NCBI RefSeq assembly: GCF_024399315.1
Contig: NZ_CP075170.1
Coordinates: 4,340,001-4,404,000 of the forward strand
Length of the DNA: 64,000 bases
Source: Chryseobacterium sp. MA9
GTDB lineage: Bacteria; Bacteroidota; Bacteroidia; Flavobacteriales; Weeksellaceae
Direction of reading: 5' to 3'
Part shown: piece by piece, positions 25,466-33,843 of the stretch
Layout: each line of letters opens with the position of its first letter
How positions within the stretch are numbered: the stretch's first letter is position 1
Program-made: the position numbers and the translations under genes
The notes under the pieces: model-generated
The model's input: the letters and a program-made list of their open reading frames with translations, nothing else
What the model was told of the DNA's origin: nothing
The model's database searches: none

Positions 25466-26401
25466 TTAAATAAATGAAATATTTATAGACCCGGATATTC
25501 TCTCATCCGTATAAACTACAAGTTCTTTTTCCTTTGTTCTTAGCTTATTCCAATAATAATTTCCTGCAAATCTGCTTTCCAGAACTTCGGCTTCGAGACC
25601 GGTTTCTGTGATTTTGATTTCTTTAGGATAATAGGAGAATTGGGGAAGCTGAAAATCTTCGGCTTCGGTTTCACTGAAAATATTCACTTCTCCGAATAAT
25701 TTCGCAACATAAGAGTTGTAAGGGTGTTTGTAGGTTTCTTCCGGACTGTCATTCTGAATCAGTCTTCCGTCCTGAAGAATAACAATCTGATCCAGCCATG
25801 GCATAATGTCCTGGAGTTCGTGAGTAGAGATGATCAAAGAAACTCCATGCTGCTTTACATATCTGAAAAGTCTTTCTCTAAGCTCAATTTTTCTCGGAAA
25901 ATCCAGGTTACTGAATGGTTCGTCTAAAATCAGGAGCTTTGGAAGCACAGACAATGCTCTGGCAATAGCCACTCTCTGTTGTTGCCCGCCACTTAAATAT
26001 TTGGGAAGCACATTGGCAAATTCCTGAAGACCTACCACTTCCAGAAGTTCCGTTACGGTTTCTTTTTTTTGTTTTAAATTGATATTAGAAATAAATTTTC
26101 CTACGTTTTCAGCAACGGTAGCGTAAGGCATAAGATCAAAATTCTGTGCCACGAATTTCATTTCCGGCTCTCCGGGAACAAGATTTCCTTTCGGTCCCAA
26201 AAGCTTTGTTCCGTTAAAAATAATTTCTCCGCTTTCCCAATCAAGAAGACCATAAATCAGGCTGAGAAGAGTGGATTTTCCACATCCGCTTTCACCGGCA
26301 AGAGCTATAATTCTGTTTTCTTCAAACCTTAGATTAAGGTTCTGAAACAGGGGATTTTCTTTGTTGTGAGAGAAAAATAAATTGTTTATTTCTAATAGCA
26401 T
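25466..26401 (-). CDS. ABC transporter ATP-binding protein
   Basis: 311 residues. Complete ATPase core: Walker A GESGCGKST (about residues 36-44), signature LSGGQQQRVAIARAL (about 137-151), Walker B LLILDEPF (about 157-164). The C-terminal 80 residues form a TOBE-like regulatory extension, as in importers for polyamines, iron or molybdate. No permease or substrate-binding gene is adjacent. The -7 element TACATTTG (26413-26406) sits four bases before the ATG, so the mRNA may be leaderless. Confidence 0.9.
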   Translation of the reverse strand: MLLEINNLFFSHNKENPLFQNLNLRFEENRIIALAGESGCGKSTLLSLIYGLLDWESGEIIFNGTKLLGPKGNLVPGEPEMKFVAQNFDLMPYATVAENVGKFISNINLKQKKETVTELLEVVGLQEFANVLPKYLSGGQQQRVAIARALSVLPKLLILDEPFSNLDFPRKIELRERLFRYVKQHGVSLIISTHELQDIMPWLDQIVILQDGRLIQNDSPEETYKHPYNSYVAKLFGEVNIFSETEAEDFQLPQFSYYPKEIKITETGLEAEVLESRFAGNYYWNKLRTKEKELVVYTDERISGSINISFI

Positions 26402-26405
26402 ATTA

Positions 26406-26413
26406 CAAATGTA
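26406..26413 (-). promoter_or_regulatory. -7 promoter element almost touching the ABC ATPase start
   Basis: TACATTTG on the minus strand, four bases upstream of the ATG. Transcription would start at or one or two bases inside the start codon. Confidence 0.5.
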
Positions 26414-26476
26414 AGGTTTTTATGAAAACATAATTTTTTTTATTATATTAGCGGAACTAATAAAAATAAATCAAAA

Positions 26477-27136
26477 ATGAGAAAAAAACTGTTTTCGATA
26501 GCGATTCCTGCTTTATTCGTTGCTGCTGTAATGGTTTCTTGTAAAAAAGATAAACCGCTTACCAGTGAGAGTAATGAGGTGACAACTACTAAAGAAGGTA
26601 GCCAGTTCACTTTGGATACGCTAAACAGTAAGGTTGAATGGAAGGGATATAAAGTATTTAAATCTGAAAATACGAGCCATTTTGGAATAATCAGGTTTGA
26701 AAGTGGAGATGTGACGGTGAAAGACGGAAAACTGGAAAGCGGAAAATTCGTTGCTGATATGAACTCATTAACTTCTGTGGATTTGAAAGACAGTCCGGAA
26801 GATTTAGGAAAATTAAATGGCCACCTGAAGAGCGGTGATTTCTTTGAAGTTGAAAAATTTCCAACAGCTTCTTATGAGATTACAAAAGTTACTCCGGCCA
26901 CAGAAGGTGATTACAATACTCTTTTGGATGGTAATTTAACGATTAAAGGAATTACAAAAACCGTTCAGTTTAAAGCTAATGTTTCTGTGAAAGATGGAGT
27001 AGTAAGTGTAGCTACTGAACCGAAAGATATCAAGAGAGAAGAGTTTGGTGTAAAGTTCCAGGCTCCTGCTGAAAACGGTGTGATTAAAGACGAGGTGACT
27101 CTTCAGATCAACGTTAAAGCTTTAGAAAAGAAATAA
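26477..27136 (+). CDS. YceI family lipoprotein
   Basis: 219 residues. Lipobox AVMVSC with Cys22 as likely lipidated residue. The mature part is a YceI lipocalin-like beta-barrel: SKVEWKGYKVFKSENTSHFG and the conserved final strands (GNLTIKGITKTVQFKANV, about residues 157-174). YceI proteins bind isoprenoid-like lipids, and in some species take part in quinone-related or stress processes; the ligand here is unknown. Anchored in a membrane facing the periplasm. Confidence 0.93.
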   Translation: MRKKLFSIAIPALFVAAVMVSCKKDKPLTSESNEVTTTKEGSQFTLDTLNSKVEWKGYKVFKSENTSHFGIIRFESGDVTVKDGKLESGKFVADMNSLTSVDLKDSPEDLGKLNGHLKSGDFFEVEKFPTASYEITKVTPATEGDYNTLLDGNLTIKGITKTVQFKANVSVKDGVVSVATEPKDIKREEFGVKFQAPAENGVIKDEVTLQINVKALEKK

Positions 27137-27168
27137 TTTTTTTATTTAAGTGAAATAAGTGATTGAAG

Positions 27169-27199
27169 TCTGCCTCCCGAAAAAGAGGCAGATTTTTTT
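27169..27199 (+). terminator. Terminator of the YceI gene
   Basis: TCTGCCTC pairs with GAGGCAGA around an eight-base loop, then TTTTTTT. Lies between the YceI gene and pheS. Confidence 0.88.
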
Positions 27200-27229
27200 T
27201 TGACGGACTTATTATTCAACTTAAAATCG

Positions 27230-27237
27230 TATTTTTG
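27230..27237 (+). promoter_or_regulatory. -7 promoter element of pheS
   Basis: TATTTTTG matches TAnnTTTG, 25 bases before the ATG; the nearest TTG upstream is at 27200-27202, a 27-base spacer, longer than usual. Confidence 0.55.
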
Positions 27238-27262
27238 CAAAACATTTTGAAAGGGTAAAACA

Positions 27263-28273
27263 ATGATAGAAAAGATAGAAGAATTACTGGTCGAAGTAAA
27301 TGGCTTCAATGCTACCTCTAAGGAAGATATCGAAAACTTCCGAATCAAGTACAACGGTAAAAAAGGGGTTCTTAATGATTTTTTTGAAAAATTTAAAGAA
27401 GTCCCTAACGACCAAAAGAAAGAATTCGGACAGAAGATCAATACTTTGAAGCAAGCAGTTGCTGTAAAATTGGAAGATTTGAAAAACTCTTCTGAATCTT
27501 CTATTGTCGTAGAAAAAGAAGATCTTACAAGGCCTGCATTTCCATTGGAATTGGGTTCAAGACACCCGATTAATCTGGTAAAAAACAGAATTATTGAAAT
27601 CTTCAAATCTATTGGTTTTGCAGTAGCAGACGGACCAGAGATTGAAGATGACTGGCATAACTTTACGGCGCTTAATCTTCCGGAATATCACCCGGCAAGA
27701 GATATGCAGGATACATTCTTTATTGAGCAGAATCCTGATATTCTTTTGAGAACACACACTTCTTCCGTACAGACTCGTTTTATGGAAGAAAACCAGCCGC
27801 CAATCAGAATTTTATCTCCGGGAAGGGTTTTCAGAAATGAAGCAATCTCTTCACGTTCTCACTGTATTTTCCACCAGATTGAGGGATTGTATATTGACGA
27901 GAATGTAAGCTTTGCAGATTTAAAACAAACCATTCAGTTCTTTACTACTGAACTTTTCGGAAAATCTAAGATCAGAATGAGACCTTCATTTTTCCCGTTC
28001 ACAGAGCCAAGTGCTGAAATTGATGTGTATTGGGGATTAAACTCTGAAACAGATTACAGAATTACGAAAGGAACAGGATGGCTGGAAATTATGGGATGTG
28101 GAATGGTAGACCCTGCCGTACTGAAAAATGTGAATATTGATTCTGAGAAATATTCAGGATATGCATTCGGAATGGGAATTGAAAGAATTACAATGCTTCT
28201 TTACCAGATGAGTGACATCAGAATGTTCTTTGAGAACGATATCAGAACACTGGAACAGTTCAAAACACTATAA
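27263..28273 (+). CDS. pheS: Phenylalanine--tRNA ligase alpha subunit
   Basis: 336 residues, the normal length. An N-terminal coiled-coil (about 1-85, binds tRNA) precedes the class II catalytic core; GYAFGMGIERITMLLYQMSD near residues 300-319 contains class II motif 3. Aminoacylates tRNA-Phe in an alpha2-beta2 complex. The beta subunit gene (pheT) is not adjacent, since a terminator follows immediately. Confidence 0.97.
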   Translation: MIEKIEELLVEVNGFNATSKEDIENFRIKYNGKKGVLNDFFEKFKEVPNDQKKEFGQKINTLKQAVAVKLEDLKNSSESSIVVEKEDLTRPAFPLELGSRHPINLVKNRIIEIFKSIGFAVADGPEIEDDWHNFTALNLPEYHPARDMQDTFFIEQNPDILLRTHTSSVQTRFMEENQPPIRILSPGRVFRNEAISSRSHCIFHQIEGLYIDENVSFADLKQTIQFFTTELFGKSKIRMRPSFFPFTEPSAEIDVYWGLNSETDYRITKGTGWLEIMGCGMVDPAVLKNVNIDSEKYSGYAFGMGIERITMLLYQMSDIRMFFENDIRTLEQFKTL

Positions 28274-28279
28274 AAAATC

Positions 28280-28313
28280 AAACCTCCGGAGCTCCGGAGG
28301 TTTTTTGTTTTTA
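28280..28313 (+). terminator. Terminator of pheS
   Basis: A near-perfect palindrome, AAACCTCCGGAG and CTCCGGAGGTTTTTT, right after the stop codon. Confidence 0.93.
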
Positions 28314-28506
28314 ATTACTGACCTAAGAAACAAAACGTAATTAAAAACTGATCTTATTGAAAAATTTACACGTGTCTGTTCCTTATGTCCATACTTCGGT
28401 TCAAATCCGATAGGTACCTCTTGAAGTATTGACATGCTGCAGCTCTTTGTCTGCCTCTATAATTAAGACAATCAATGTTAACATTATATTACATTGAACA
28501 TAAAAA

Positions 28507-28535
28507 AGCCTGTAAAATTTACAGGCTGTATTTTT
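28507..28535. terminator. Terminator hairpin
   Basis: AGCCTGTAAA pairs with TTTACAGGCT with almost no loop spacer, followed by T/A tracts on both sides; ends the gene at 28552 (minus strand). Confidence 0.9.
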
Positions 28536-28551
28536 AAAAAAATGATGATTG

Positions 28552-29322
28552 TTATTTACTAAACTTTAAAGGAAATTTCACATTTTTATAATCATCAATA
28601 CTGGCTTTCAATGAACCTACTGCCAGTTCAGCTTTCAACAGCATTGGGATATGATTGGCATCATTGGAAACCCACATGGTTACACCTTCTTTTTCTTTAA
28701 ACACTCTTCCGCTTTTTACCGAAGGGATAATTTTCAAACAATTAATGGTGCCGAACTTTGTCTTTAAGTTTTCTGTTCCTGTTACTTTTAACTGAAATGG
28801 AAACATCTCATCATCAATCCATACGTTCATATTGATTACTGTTCCCACTTTCAATTCATCCGGGCTTTTACTTCTTAAATAGTAAAAACAAGAAAGCATA
28901 TCCTGAACTCCTTTTACTGATTTTAAAACTTTAGAACCATTAGCTGGAGTCTTTTTATCTGTTAAAATTAATGTATTGTTATCGTGATTAAAAACCGTTT
29001 CAAAATGTTGGCGATAGCTTCCTTCACGTACATTTCTTACATAAAAACTTGGTAATCCCGTTTGGGTATTGATGAAACTTTCATATAAATCTTCCACTTT
29101 GAAGAATGCTTTTACGGCGCCGGTAGTCTGCCCTGTTCCTTTTACATACAGATGGGGTATTCCTTTGTAATTGGTCTGTTTTGTAGTAAGGTTTGCTGTT
29201 CCTGCATTAAGGAAGCCGTAATGTATTCTGAGAGTGATAGATTCGCCGTCTGCGATGTTATCAATCTGGGCCGAGCCTAAAAAGAATATAAATACTGCAA
29301 AAAGGTTTAAAATTTTCTTCAT
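28552..29322 (-). CDS. DUF3108 domain-containing secreted protein
   Basis: 256 residues with a signal peptide (about 1-19, FIFFLGSAQ). The whole mature part matches the DUF3108 family, a periplasmic beta-structure of unknown function. Family landmarks are SITLRIHYGFLNAG near the start and MLSCFYYLRSKSPDEL in the middle. Stand-alone gene divergent from the ferredoxin reductase gene. Confidence 0.87.
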   Translation of the reverse strand: MKKILNLFAVFIFFLGSAQIDNIADGESITLRIHYGFLNAGTANLTTKQTNYKGIPHLYVKGTGQTTGAVKAFFKVEDLYESFINTQTGLPSFYVRNVREGSYRQHFETVFNHDNNTLILTDKKTPANGSKVLKSVKGVQDMLSCFYYLRSKSPDELKVGTVINMNVWIDDEMFPFQLKVTGTENLKTKFGTINCLKIIPSVKSGRVFKEKEGVTMWVSNDANHIPMLLKAELAVGSLKASIDDYKNVKFPLKFSK

Positions 29323-29433
29323 AACAAGACATTTACAAAAACATTGCCAAATTTAAAATCTTAAATGATAGATATTTGACAAATCTCAGGTTTTTATTTA
29401 GAATCAATTAAATATGCTTCGCATTAAAATTAG

Positions 29434-29441
29434 TAAATTTG
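29434..29441 (+). promoter_or_regulatory. -7 promoter element for the reductase gene
   Basis: TAAATTTG matches TAnnTTTG, 34 bases before the ATG. The -33 element is not clear. Confidence 0.45.
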
Positions 29442-29475
29442 CAGTTACATGTATAATTAAATTATCTTAAATATT

Positions 29476-30531
29476 ATGATAACCACAGATATATTGATCA
29501 TAGGTGCGGGACCTACAGGACTTTTTGCAGTTTTTGAAGCTGGTTTGTTAAAAATGAAGTGCCATATTATTGATGCGCTTCCACAGCCGGGAGGGCAGTT
29601 GGCGGAACTTTATCCTAAAAAACCTATCTTCGATATTCCGGGTTATCCTTCAGTGAATGCTGGAGAATTGGTAGATAATTTGATGGAACAGATCAAGCAG
29701 TTTCAGCCTGGTTTTACTTTGGGAGAAACAGCTGTCTCTTATACTAAAGTGGATGATGAGTGGTTTGAAGTAATTACTAACAAAGGAACTGTTCACAGAT
29801 GTAAAGCTATTGCCATTGCTGGTGGTTTGGGTACTTTCGAACCAAGAAAACCTACAATGGATAATATTGCAGATTATGAAGAAAAAGGTCTTGAGTACTT
29901 TGTGAAAGAGCCTGAGCATTTCAGAAATAAAAAAGTAGTGATTGCCGGAGGTGGTGATTCTGCTCTTGACTGGAGTGTTTTCTTGTCAAATGTTGCAAGC
30001 GAAGTTACATTGATTCACAGAAGAAATGAATTTAGAGGAGCTTTGGATTCTGTGGAAAAAGTTCAGGATCTGAAGAATCAAGGAAAGATCAAATTAATCA
30101 CTCCAGCTGAAGTTACAGCTATTAAAGGTGATGGAAAAGTAGAAGCGATTACGGTACAAGTAGACGGTGAGGAAGCTTACGATATTGAAACAGATTATTT
30201 TATTCCATTATTCGGGTTGACTCCAAAACTAGGGGAGATCGGAAACTGGGGATTAAATATCGAAAAGAATGCAATCGTTGTAAATAATGCCTTAGATTAT
30301 CAGACGAACATTGATGGTATCTACGCAATCGGAGATATCAACACATATCCTGGAAAACTGAAATTAATTCTTTGTGGTTTCCATGAGGCTACTTTGATGT
30401 GTCAGAGTGTTTACAACAGATTGAACCCGGGTAAAAAATTCGTATTGAAATATACAACGGTAAGTGGTGTTGACGGATTCGATGGAAGCCGTAAAGAAGC
30501 AGAGAAGGCAGTTGTGAAAAAAATTGACTAA
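29476..30531 (+). CDS. Ferredoxin--NADP reductase, thioredoxin-reductase-like
   Basis: 351 residues. The FAD-binding GAGPTGLFA (residues 9-17) and PQPGGQLAELYPKK (about 38-51) and the NADPH-binding GGGDSALDW (about 157-165) show a two-dinucleotide-binding flavoprotein. It lacks the CxxC redox pair of thioredoxin reductases, and the C-terminal extension fits YumC-type ferredoxin--NADP reductases. The ferredoxin encoded 12 bases downstream is the likely partner. Confidence 0.93.
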   Translation: MITTDILIIGAGPTGLFAVFEAGLLKMKCHIIDALPQPGGQLAELYPKKPIFDIPGYPSVNAGELVDNLMEQIKQFQPGFTLGETAVSYTKVDDEWFEVITNKGTVHRCKAIAIAGGLGTFEPRKPTMDNIADYEEKGLEYFVKEPEHFRNKKVVIAGGGDSALDWSVFLSNVASEVTLIHRRNEFRGALDSVEKVQDLKNQGKIKLITPAEVTAIKGDGKVEAITVQVDGEEAYDIETDYFIPLFGLTPKLGEIGNWGLNIEKNAIVVNNALDYQTNIDGIYAIGDINTYPGKLKLILCGFHEATLMCQSVYNRLNPGKKFVLKYTTVSGVDGFDGSRKEAEKAVVKKID

Positions 30532-30543
30532 TTTTGCAGAATT

Positions 30544-30873
30544 ATGTCAGATGTTAATATTAAAATTACCGACAGAGAAGGGATAACCCATGATGTCGTA
30601 GCTCCTACGGATATGTCCATGAACTTAATGGAAATTATCCGTTCCTATGAATTGGCAGAAGAAGGTACTATTGGGGTATGTGGAGGAATGGCAATGTGTG
30701 CTTCATGCCAGGTATATGTAATTAATGATCCTGGTCTGGAACCAATGGGAGATGAAGAAGATGCAATGTTGGGTGAAGCTTTCCACGTGAAAGATAACAG
30801 CAGATTAGGATGTCAGCTGCATATTGCCGATGCCATGGAAGGGCTCGAAGTGGAAATTGCTCCTTATCCTTAG
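30544..30873 (+). CDS. 2Fe-2S ferredoxin, adrenodoxin type
   Basis: 109 residues. The four cluster ligands are Cys46, Cys52, Cys55 and Cys90 (GVCGGMAMCASCQ and RLGCQLH), in the C-x5-C-x2-C pattern of adrenodoxin-type ferredoxins, with the acidic stretch DEEDAML between. It carries electrons to or from the reductase upstream; the downstream acceptor (for example a desaturase or monooxygenase) is not in this window. Confidence 0.95.
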   Translation: MSDVNIKITDREGITHDVVAPTDMSMNLMEIIRSYELAEEGTIGVCGGMAMCASCQVYVINDPGLEPMGDEEDAMLGEAFHVKDNSRLGCQLHIADAMEGLEVEIAPYP

Positions 30874-30895
30874 AAAATATTTTTTTATCTTAATA

Positions 30896-30928
30896 AGAAA
30901 CCCGTCTGGATTTTCCGGACGGGTTTTT
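30896..30928. terminator. Bidirectional terminator
   Basis: AAACCCGTC and GACGGGTTT flank TGGATTTTCC (which itself can pair GG with CC). Lies between the converging ferredoxin and serine hydrolase genes. Confidence 0.92.
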
Positions 30929-30930
30929 AT

Positions 30931-32064
30931 TTATTTTGAAGATATTTTTTCAACAAACGCAGACAGATCCTTTTCTAAGATTTTTCTGTTAGCAAGATTA
31001 TTGGTTAAAATAATAAACCCTGACTGAAGCCCCGGAAAGAATTCCAGAGAACTTCTTGATCCACCTGTTCCACCGGTATGCTCATACATTATATTTCCGT
31101 TTTTAGTGGTGTGAAAGAACCAATTGAGCCCCAGAGAGCCTTCTTCTCCTTCAAATGTATACTTATGAGATAATGAAATATTCAATTGTTTTTCGGCAAT
31201 ATTGGCTTTGATATATTTAATCATATCGTTGGTGTTTGATCTTAATTCTCCCGTGGCTACCAATTCAGAGAAGTCCCAATAGGGTGTTACCTCTCTGTTA
31301 TTGTTATGGGCTTTGGCAATGTTATTTTTGTCAGCGTCCTCAAGGCTTACAGTTGTACTGTTCATTTGCAGCGGTTTTAGAATATATTTTCTTACCAATG
31401 AAAAATAGTTTTCATGATAAACATCCTCAAGAATATATCCTAATAAATTCACGGCCATATTAGAATACGTATATTTTACGCCTGGAAGCGTATCCATTTT
31501 CATATTTTTCAGTCCTTCGTAGAACATTTTTTTAGAGTAGTTGCTAAATGGATTAAGTTCTATATAGTCCTGTCTTTCATAAAGATTAGGAAAAATTCTT
31601 GTAATTCTTGAAGTATGGTTGGCCAGGTGTATTATTTTAATAGGATGATTATTATATTGTAAATTAGGATACTTCTCAGGAAGGTATTTCCAGATATCAT
31701 CATCTGTTCTTATTTTTTTATCTAAAATGGCCTGGGCAGTGAGAATTCCCGTAAATGTTTTGGTAATGGAACCTATTTCATAGATGGTTTTATTATTGGG
31801 AAGCACTTGTTTTCCATATTCTAACTGTCCATAATTGTAGTAATAATCTTTGCCTTTTATTGTGATTCCAATAGAAAGTCCTACCGCTTTTGGGTCTTCG
31901 TAGTATTTTTTTACATATTGATCTACTTCCAGATCAAGTTCTGATTTTAATGGATTGTCTGTTTTTATGGTATTTCTATCCTGCAGAATATTTTGATTCT
32001 GTGAAAAACTCCAAAAGAAACTGAGAAATAATGCCAGACAAAAGAAATTTGTAATTGTTTTCAT
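30931..32064 (-). CDS. Serine hydrolase, class C beta-lactamase fold
   Basis: 377 residues with a signal peptide (to about residue 21, SFSQ). The nucleophile motif SITK (SxxK) is in YEIGSITKTFTGIL (about residues 91-104), the YSN motif in KYTYSNMAVNLLG (about 196-208), and the HTG box in YEHTGGTGGSRSS (about 328-340). These are all class C beta-lactamase/DD-peptidase family features; most such proteins are peptidases or esterases, and resistance cannot be claimed. Periplasmic or surface. Confidence 0.9.
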   Translation of the reverse strand: MKTITNFFCLALFLSFFWSFSQNQNILQDRNTIKTDNPLKSELDLEVDQYVKKYYEDPKAVGLSIGITIKGKDYYYNYGQLEYGKQVLPNNKTIYEIGSITKTFTGILTAQAILDKKIRTDDDIWKYLPEKYPNLQYNNHPIKIIHLANHTSRITRIFPNLYERQDYIELNPFSNYSKKMFYEGLKNMKMDTLPGVKYTYSNMAVNLLGYILEDVYHENYFSLVRKYILKPLQMNSTTVSLEDADKNNIAKAHNNNREVTPYWDFSELVATGELRSNTNDMIKYIKANIAEKQLNISLSHKYTFEGEEGSLGLNWFFHTTKNGNIMYEHTGGTGGSRSSLEFFPGLQSGFIILTNNLANRKILEKDLSAFVEKISSK

Positions 32065-32192
32065 ATATCAGATTATTGTGATGTTGCAGATGTATTTCAG
32101 AACGTCTTTTCTGGTATTCAGCGGACTGTTTATCAATTAAAATAGTTCTGAATATTGGGATAAAATTAGTCTTTTATTTGTTTTTTTTCAAT

Positions 32193-32223
32193 AAAAAAGA
32201 GATATTCATGAATACCTCTTTTT
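32193..32223. terminator. Terminator hairpin
   Basis: AAAAAGAGATATTCATGAATACCTCTTTTT folds as a long stem with small mismatch, ending the LOG family gene (minus strand). Confidence 0.88.
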
Positions 32224-32227
32224 CTTA

Positions 32228-32809
32228 TTAAATCTCTTCCTTAGAAATCCACTTTCCAACCGTAGGAGCCTGATAATTTCTCATCTTTTCCAGCAGTTCA
32301 TCAATCGTATTACTGATCAGCAGCATATCACTGTTTATTTGCTTTAAAAATCCTTTGTCCACCATAGTCTGAACCAGTTTGATCAGGTCATCATAAAACC
32401 CGTCAATATTCAGAATCCCGATAGGCTTTTTGTGAAGGCCAAGCTGCGCCCATGTGATCATCTCGAAAAGTTCTTCCAGTGTTCCATAACCGCCTGGCAG
32501 AACAATGACTCCGTCACAAAGTTCATTCATTTTGGTCTTTCTTTCATGCATGGTTTCCACAATGATGAGCTCTGTCAGATTTTTGTGGGCAATTTCTTTG
32601 GATTGTAAAAATTGGGGCAGAACTCCTATTACCTTACCTTTTTCACTTAAAGTTCCATTAGCTACCGTTCCCATTAAGCCGGTTTCCGAGCCGCCATAAA
32701 CCAGTTGCATATTTTCTTTTGCTAGGGTTTGCCCAAGCAGGAATGCCTGTTCTTCATAAATTTTATCTGTGCCAAAGCTTGAGCCGCAGAATACGGTGAT
32801 ACTTTTCAT
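32228..32809 (-). CDS. LOG family (TIGR00730) protein
   Basis: 193 residues, Rossmann-like. Contains GGSETGLMGTVANGTL (about residues 40-55) and the hallmark PGGYGTLEELFEMITW (about 106-121). Family members hydrolyse cytokinin riboside monophosphates or related nucleotides to free base and ribose phosphate; in bacteria the natural substrate is often a nucleotide salvage compound. One base separates it from the preceding gene's end, suggesting an operon of the two. Confidence 0.93.
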   Translation of the reverse strand: MKSITVFCGSSFGTDKIYEEQAFLLGQTLAKENMQLVYGGSETGLMGTVANGTLSEKGKVIGVLPQFLQSKEIAHKNLTELIIVETMHERKTKMNELCDGVIVLPGGYGTLEELFEMITWAQLGLHKKPIGILNIDGFYDDLIKLVQTMVDKGFLKQINSDMLLISNTIDELLEKMRNYQAPTVGKWISKEEI

Positions 32810-32810
32810 A

Positions 32811-33776
32811 TTATTTGCAAAAATCTTTTAAATAATTTCTAACTTCAAAAGTTGTTAAATCTCCAGCTTTTCTGAAGCTGGTACATGCCTGTTCATTTTT
32901 TCCAACAGCAAGATATGATATTCCTAGTTTAATATATCCGTCACGAAATCTTGAGATGAAGCGGTTGTCTTTAATTTGTAATTTATCCAGCTTGCTGAGG
33001 TTTTCAATCGCTTTATCAAATTGGTTGTTATTATAGTATTCAAAACCATTTCCAATAATGTGGTATAAATCTTTCTCTGATTTGTCACTCAAATCTTGAA
33101 AAAATTTTAAAAAATGTTTTTCTTCGGTTACTAACATGTTTACTCCATATGGATTTTTAAAATATTTTTCTGCCTGCATTAATGCTTGTACAAATTGTGT
33201 ATCATATTGAGGAGTACGCTTGTCAAGTATTTTAATATTAGTAATCTTATTATCTTTTGTTAAAATATATTCAATTTTAAAATATAAGTCATCCATATCT
33301 TTTGAGTTTTCTTGCTTCATTAAGGGAATTATGAAGTCGTCAAAAGTTTTTTCATGGTTAAATATCGGACGAATTACCTGGTTGGCAACCAATAAGCTAT
33401 CATTCTTTCTTACTTCAATTTTGGGTTTAAATTCCGGATACTTTTTTATAAAATCTTCTTCTTTTAATAATAATGATATTTCATTTCCTTCTTGTAAAAC
33501 CAGATAATTATCTTCAAACCAATATTTGAACATACGATTTTCAAGATTTATCTTATCATTATAAAATTTTGCTTTGAACTTTTGATTATAAATAACCAAT
33601 TCATCTTGATTAATTCTGTAAAAAAGCTTGAAGGAATATTTGGAATTATTTATTTCTAAATTTTTTCCGTCAGGTTGTACAATTTTATCTAAAATCCATT
33701 CACCTTTTAATTTCTGTGATTGAGAGAAAGTTTTAATACAGATTATCAGATAAAGTATAAATAATATTTTTTTCAT
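32811..33776 (-). CDS. Secreted protein with C-terminal TPR-like repeats
   Basis: 321 residues, signal peptide about 1-18 (LIICIKTFSQ). The N-terminal part has beta-strand character like lipocalin-type proteins (LKGEWILDKIVQPDGKNLEI). The last 90 residues (GNGFEYYNNNQFDKAIENLSKLD, GISYLAVGKNEQACTSFRKAG) look like tetratricopeptide repeats. I cannot assign a family. Its stop is directly before the LOG gene start, so the two are probably co-transcribed. Confidence 0.75.
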   Translation of the reverse strand: MKKILFILYLIICIKTFSQSQKLKGEWILDKIVQPDGKNLEINNSKYSFKLFYRINQDELVIYNQKFKAKFYNDKINLENRMFKYWFEDNYLVLQEGNEISLLLKEEDFIKKYPEFKPKIEVRKNDSLLVANQVIRPIFNHEKTFDDFIIPLMKQENSKDMDDLYFKIEYILTKDNKITNIKILDKRTPQYDTQFVQALMQAEKYFKNPYGVNMLVTEEKHFLKFFQDLSDKSEKDLYHIIGNGFEYYNNNQFDKAIENLSKLDKLQIKDNRFISRFRDGYIKLGISYLAVGKNEQACTSFRKAGDLTTFEVRNYLKDFCK

Positions 33777-33843
33777 CCTATTTAAAAATTAAAATATCCA
33801 AAATCATAAGACTTTGGATATTCAATATAGTAATTTTAATGTT

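Noticed and set aside
27142..27606. Minus-strand frame opposite pheS
   Set aside because: It overlaps the N-terminus of pheS, an essential conserved gene, and shows only a Phe/Ser-rich composition.
28388..28430. A complete tRNA gene near the T-arm-like segment
   Set aside because: No 7-bp acceptor stem, D-arm or anticodon arm can be formed with upstream sequence.
30931..32064. Calling the serine hydrolase a resistance beta-lactamase
   Set aside because: SxxK, YSN and HTG motifs are shared by esterases and peptidases, and the sequence alone does not show lactamase activity.
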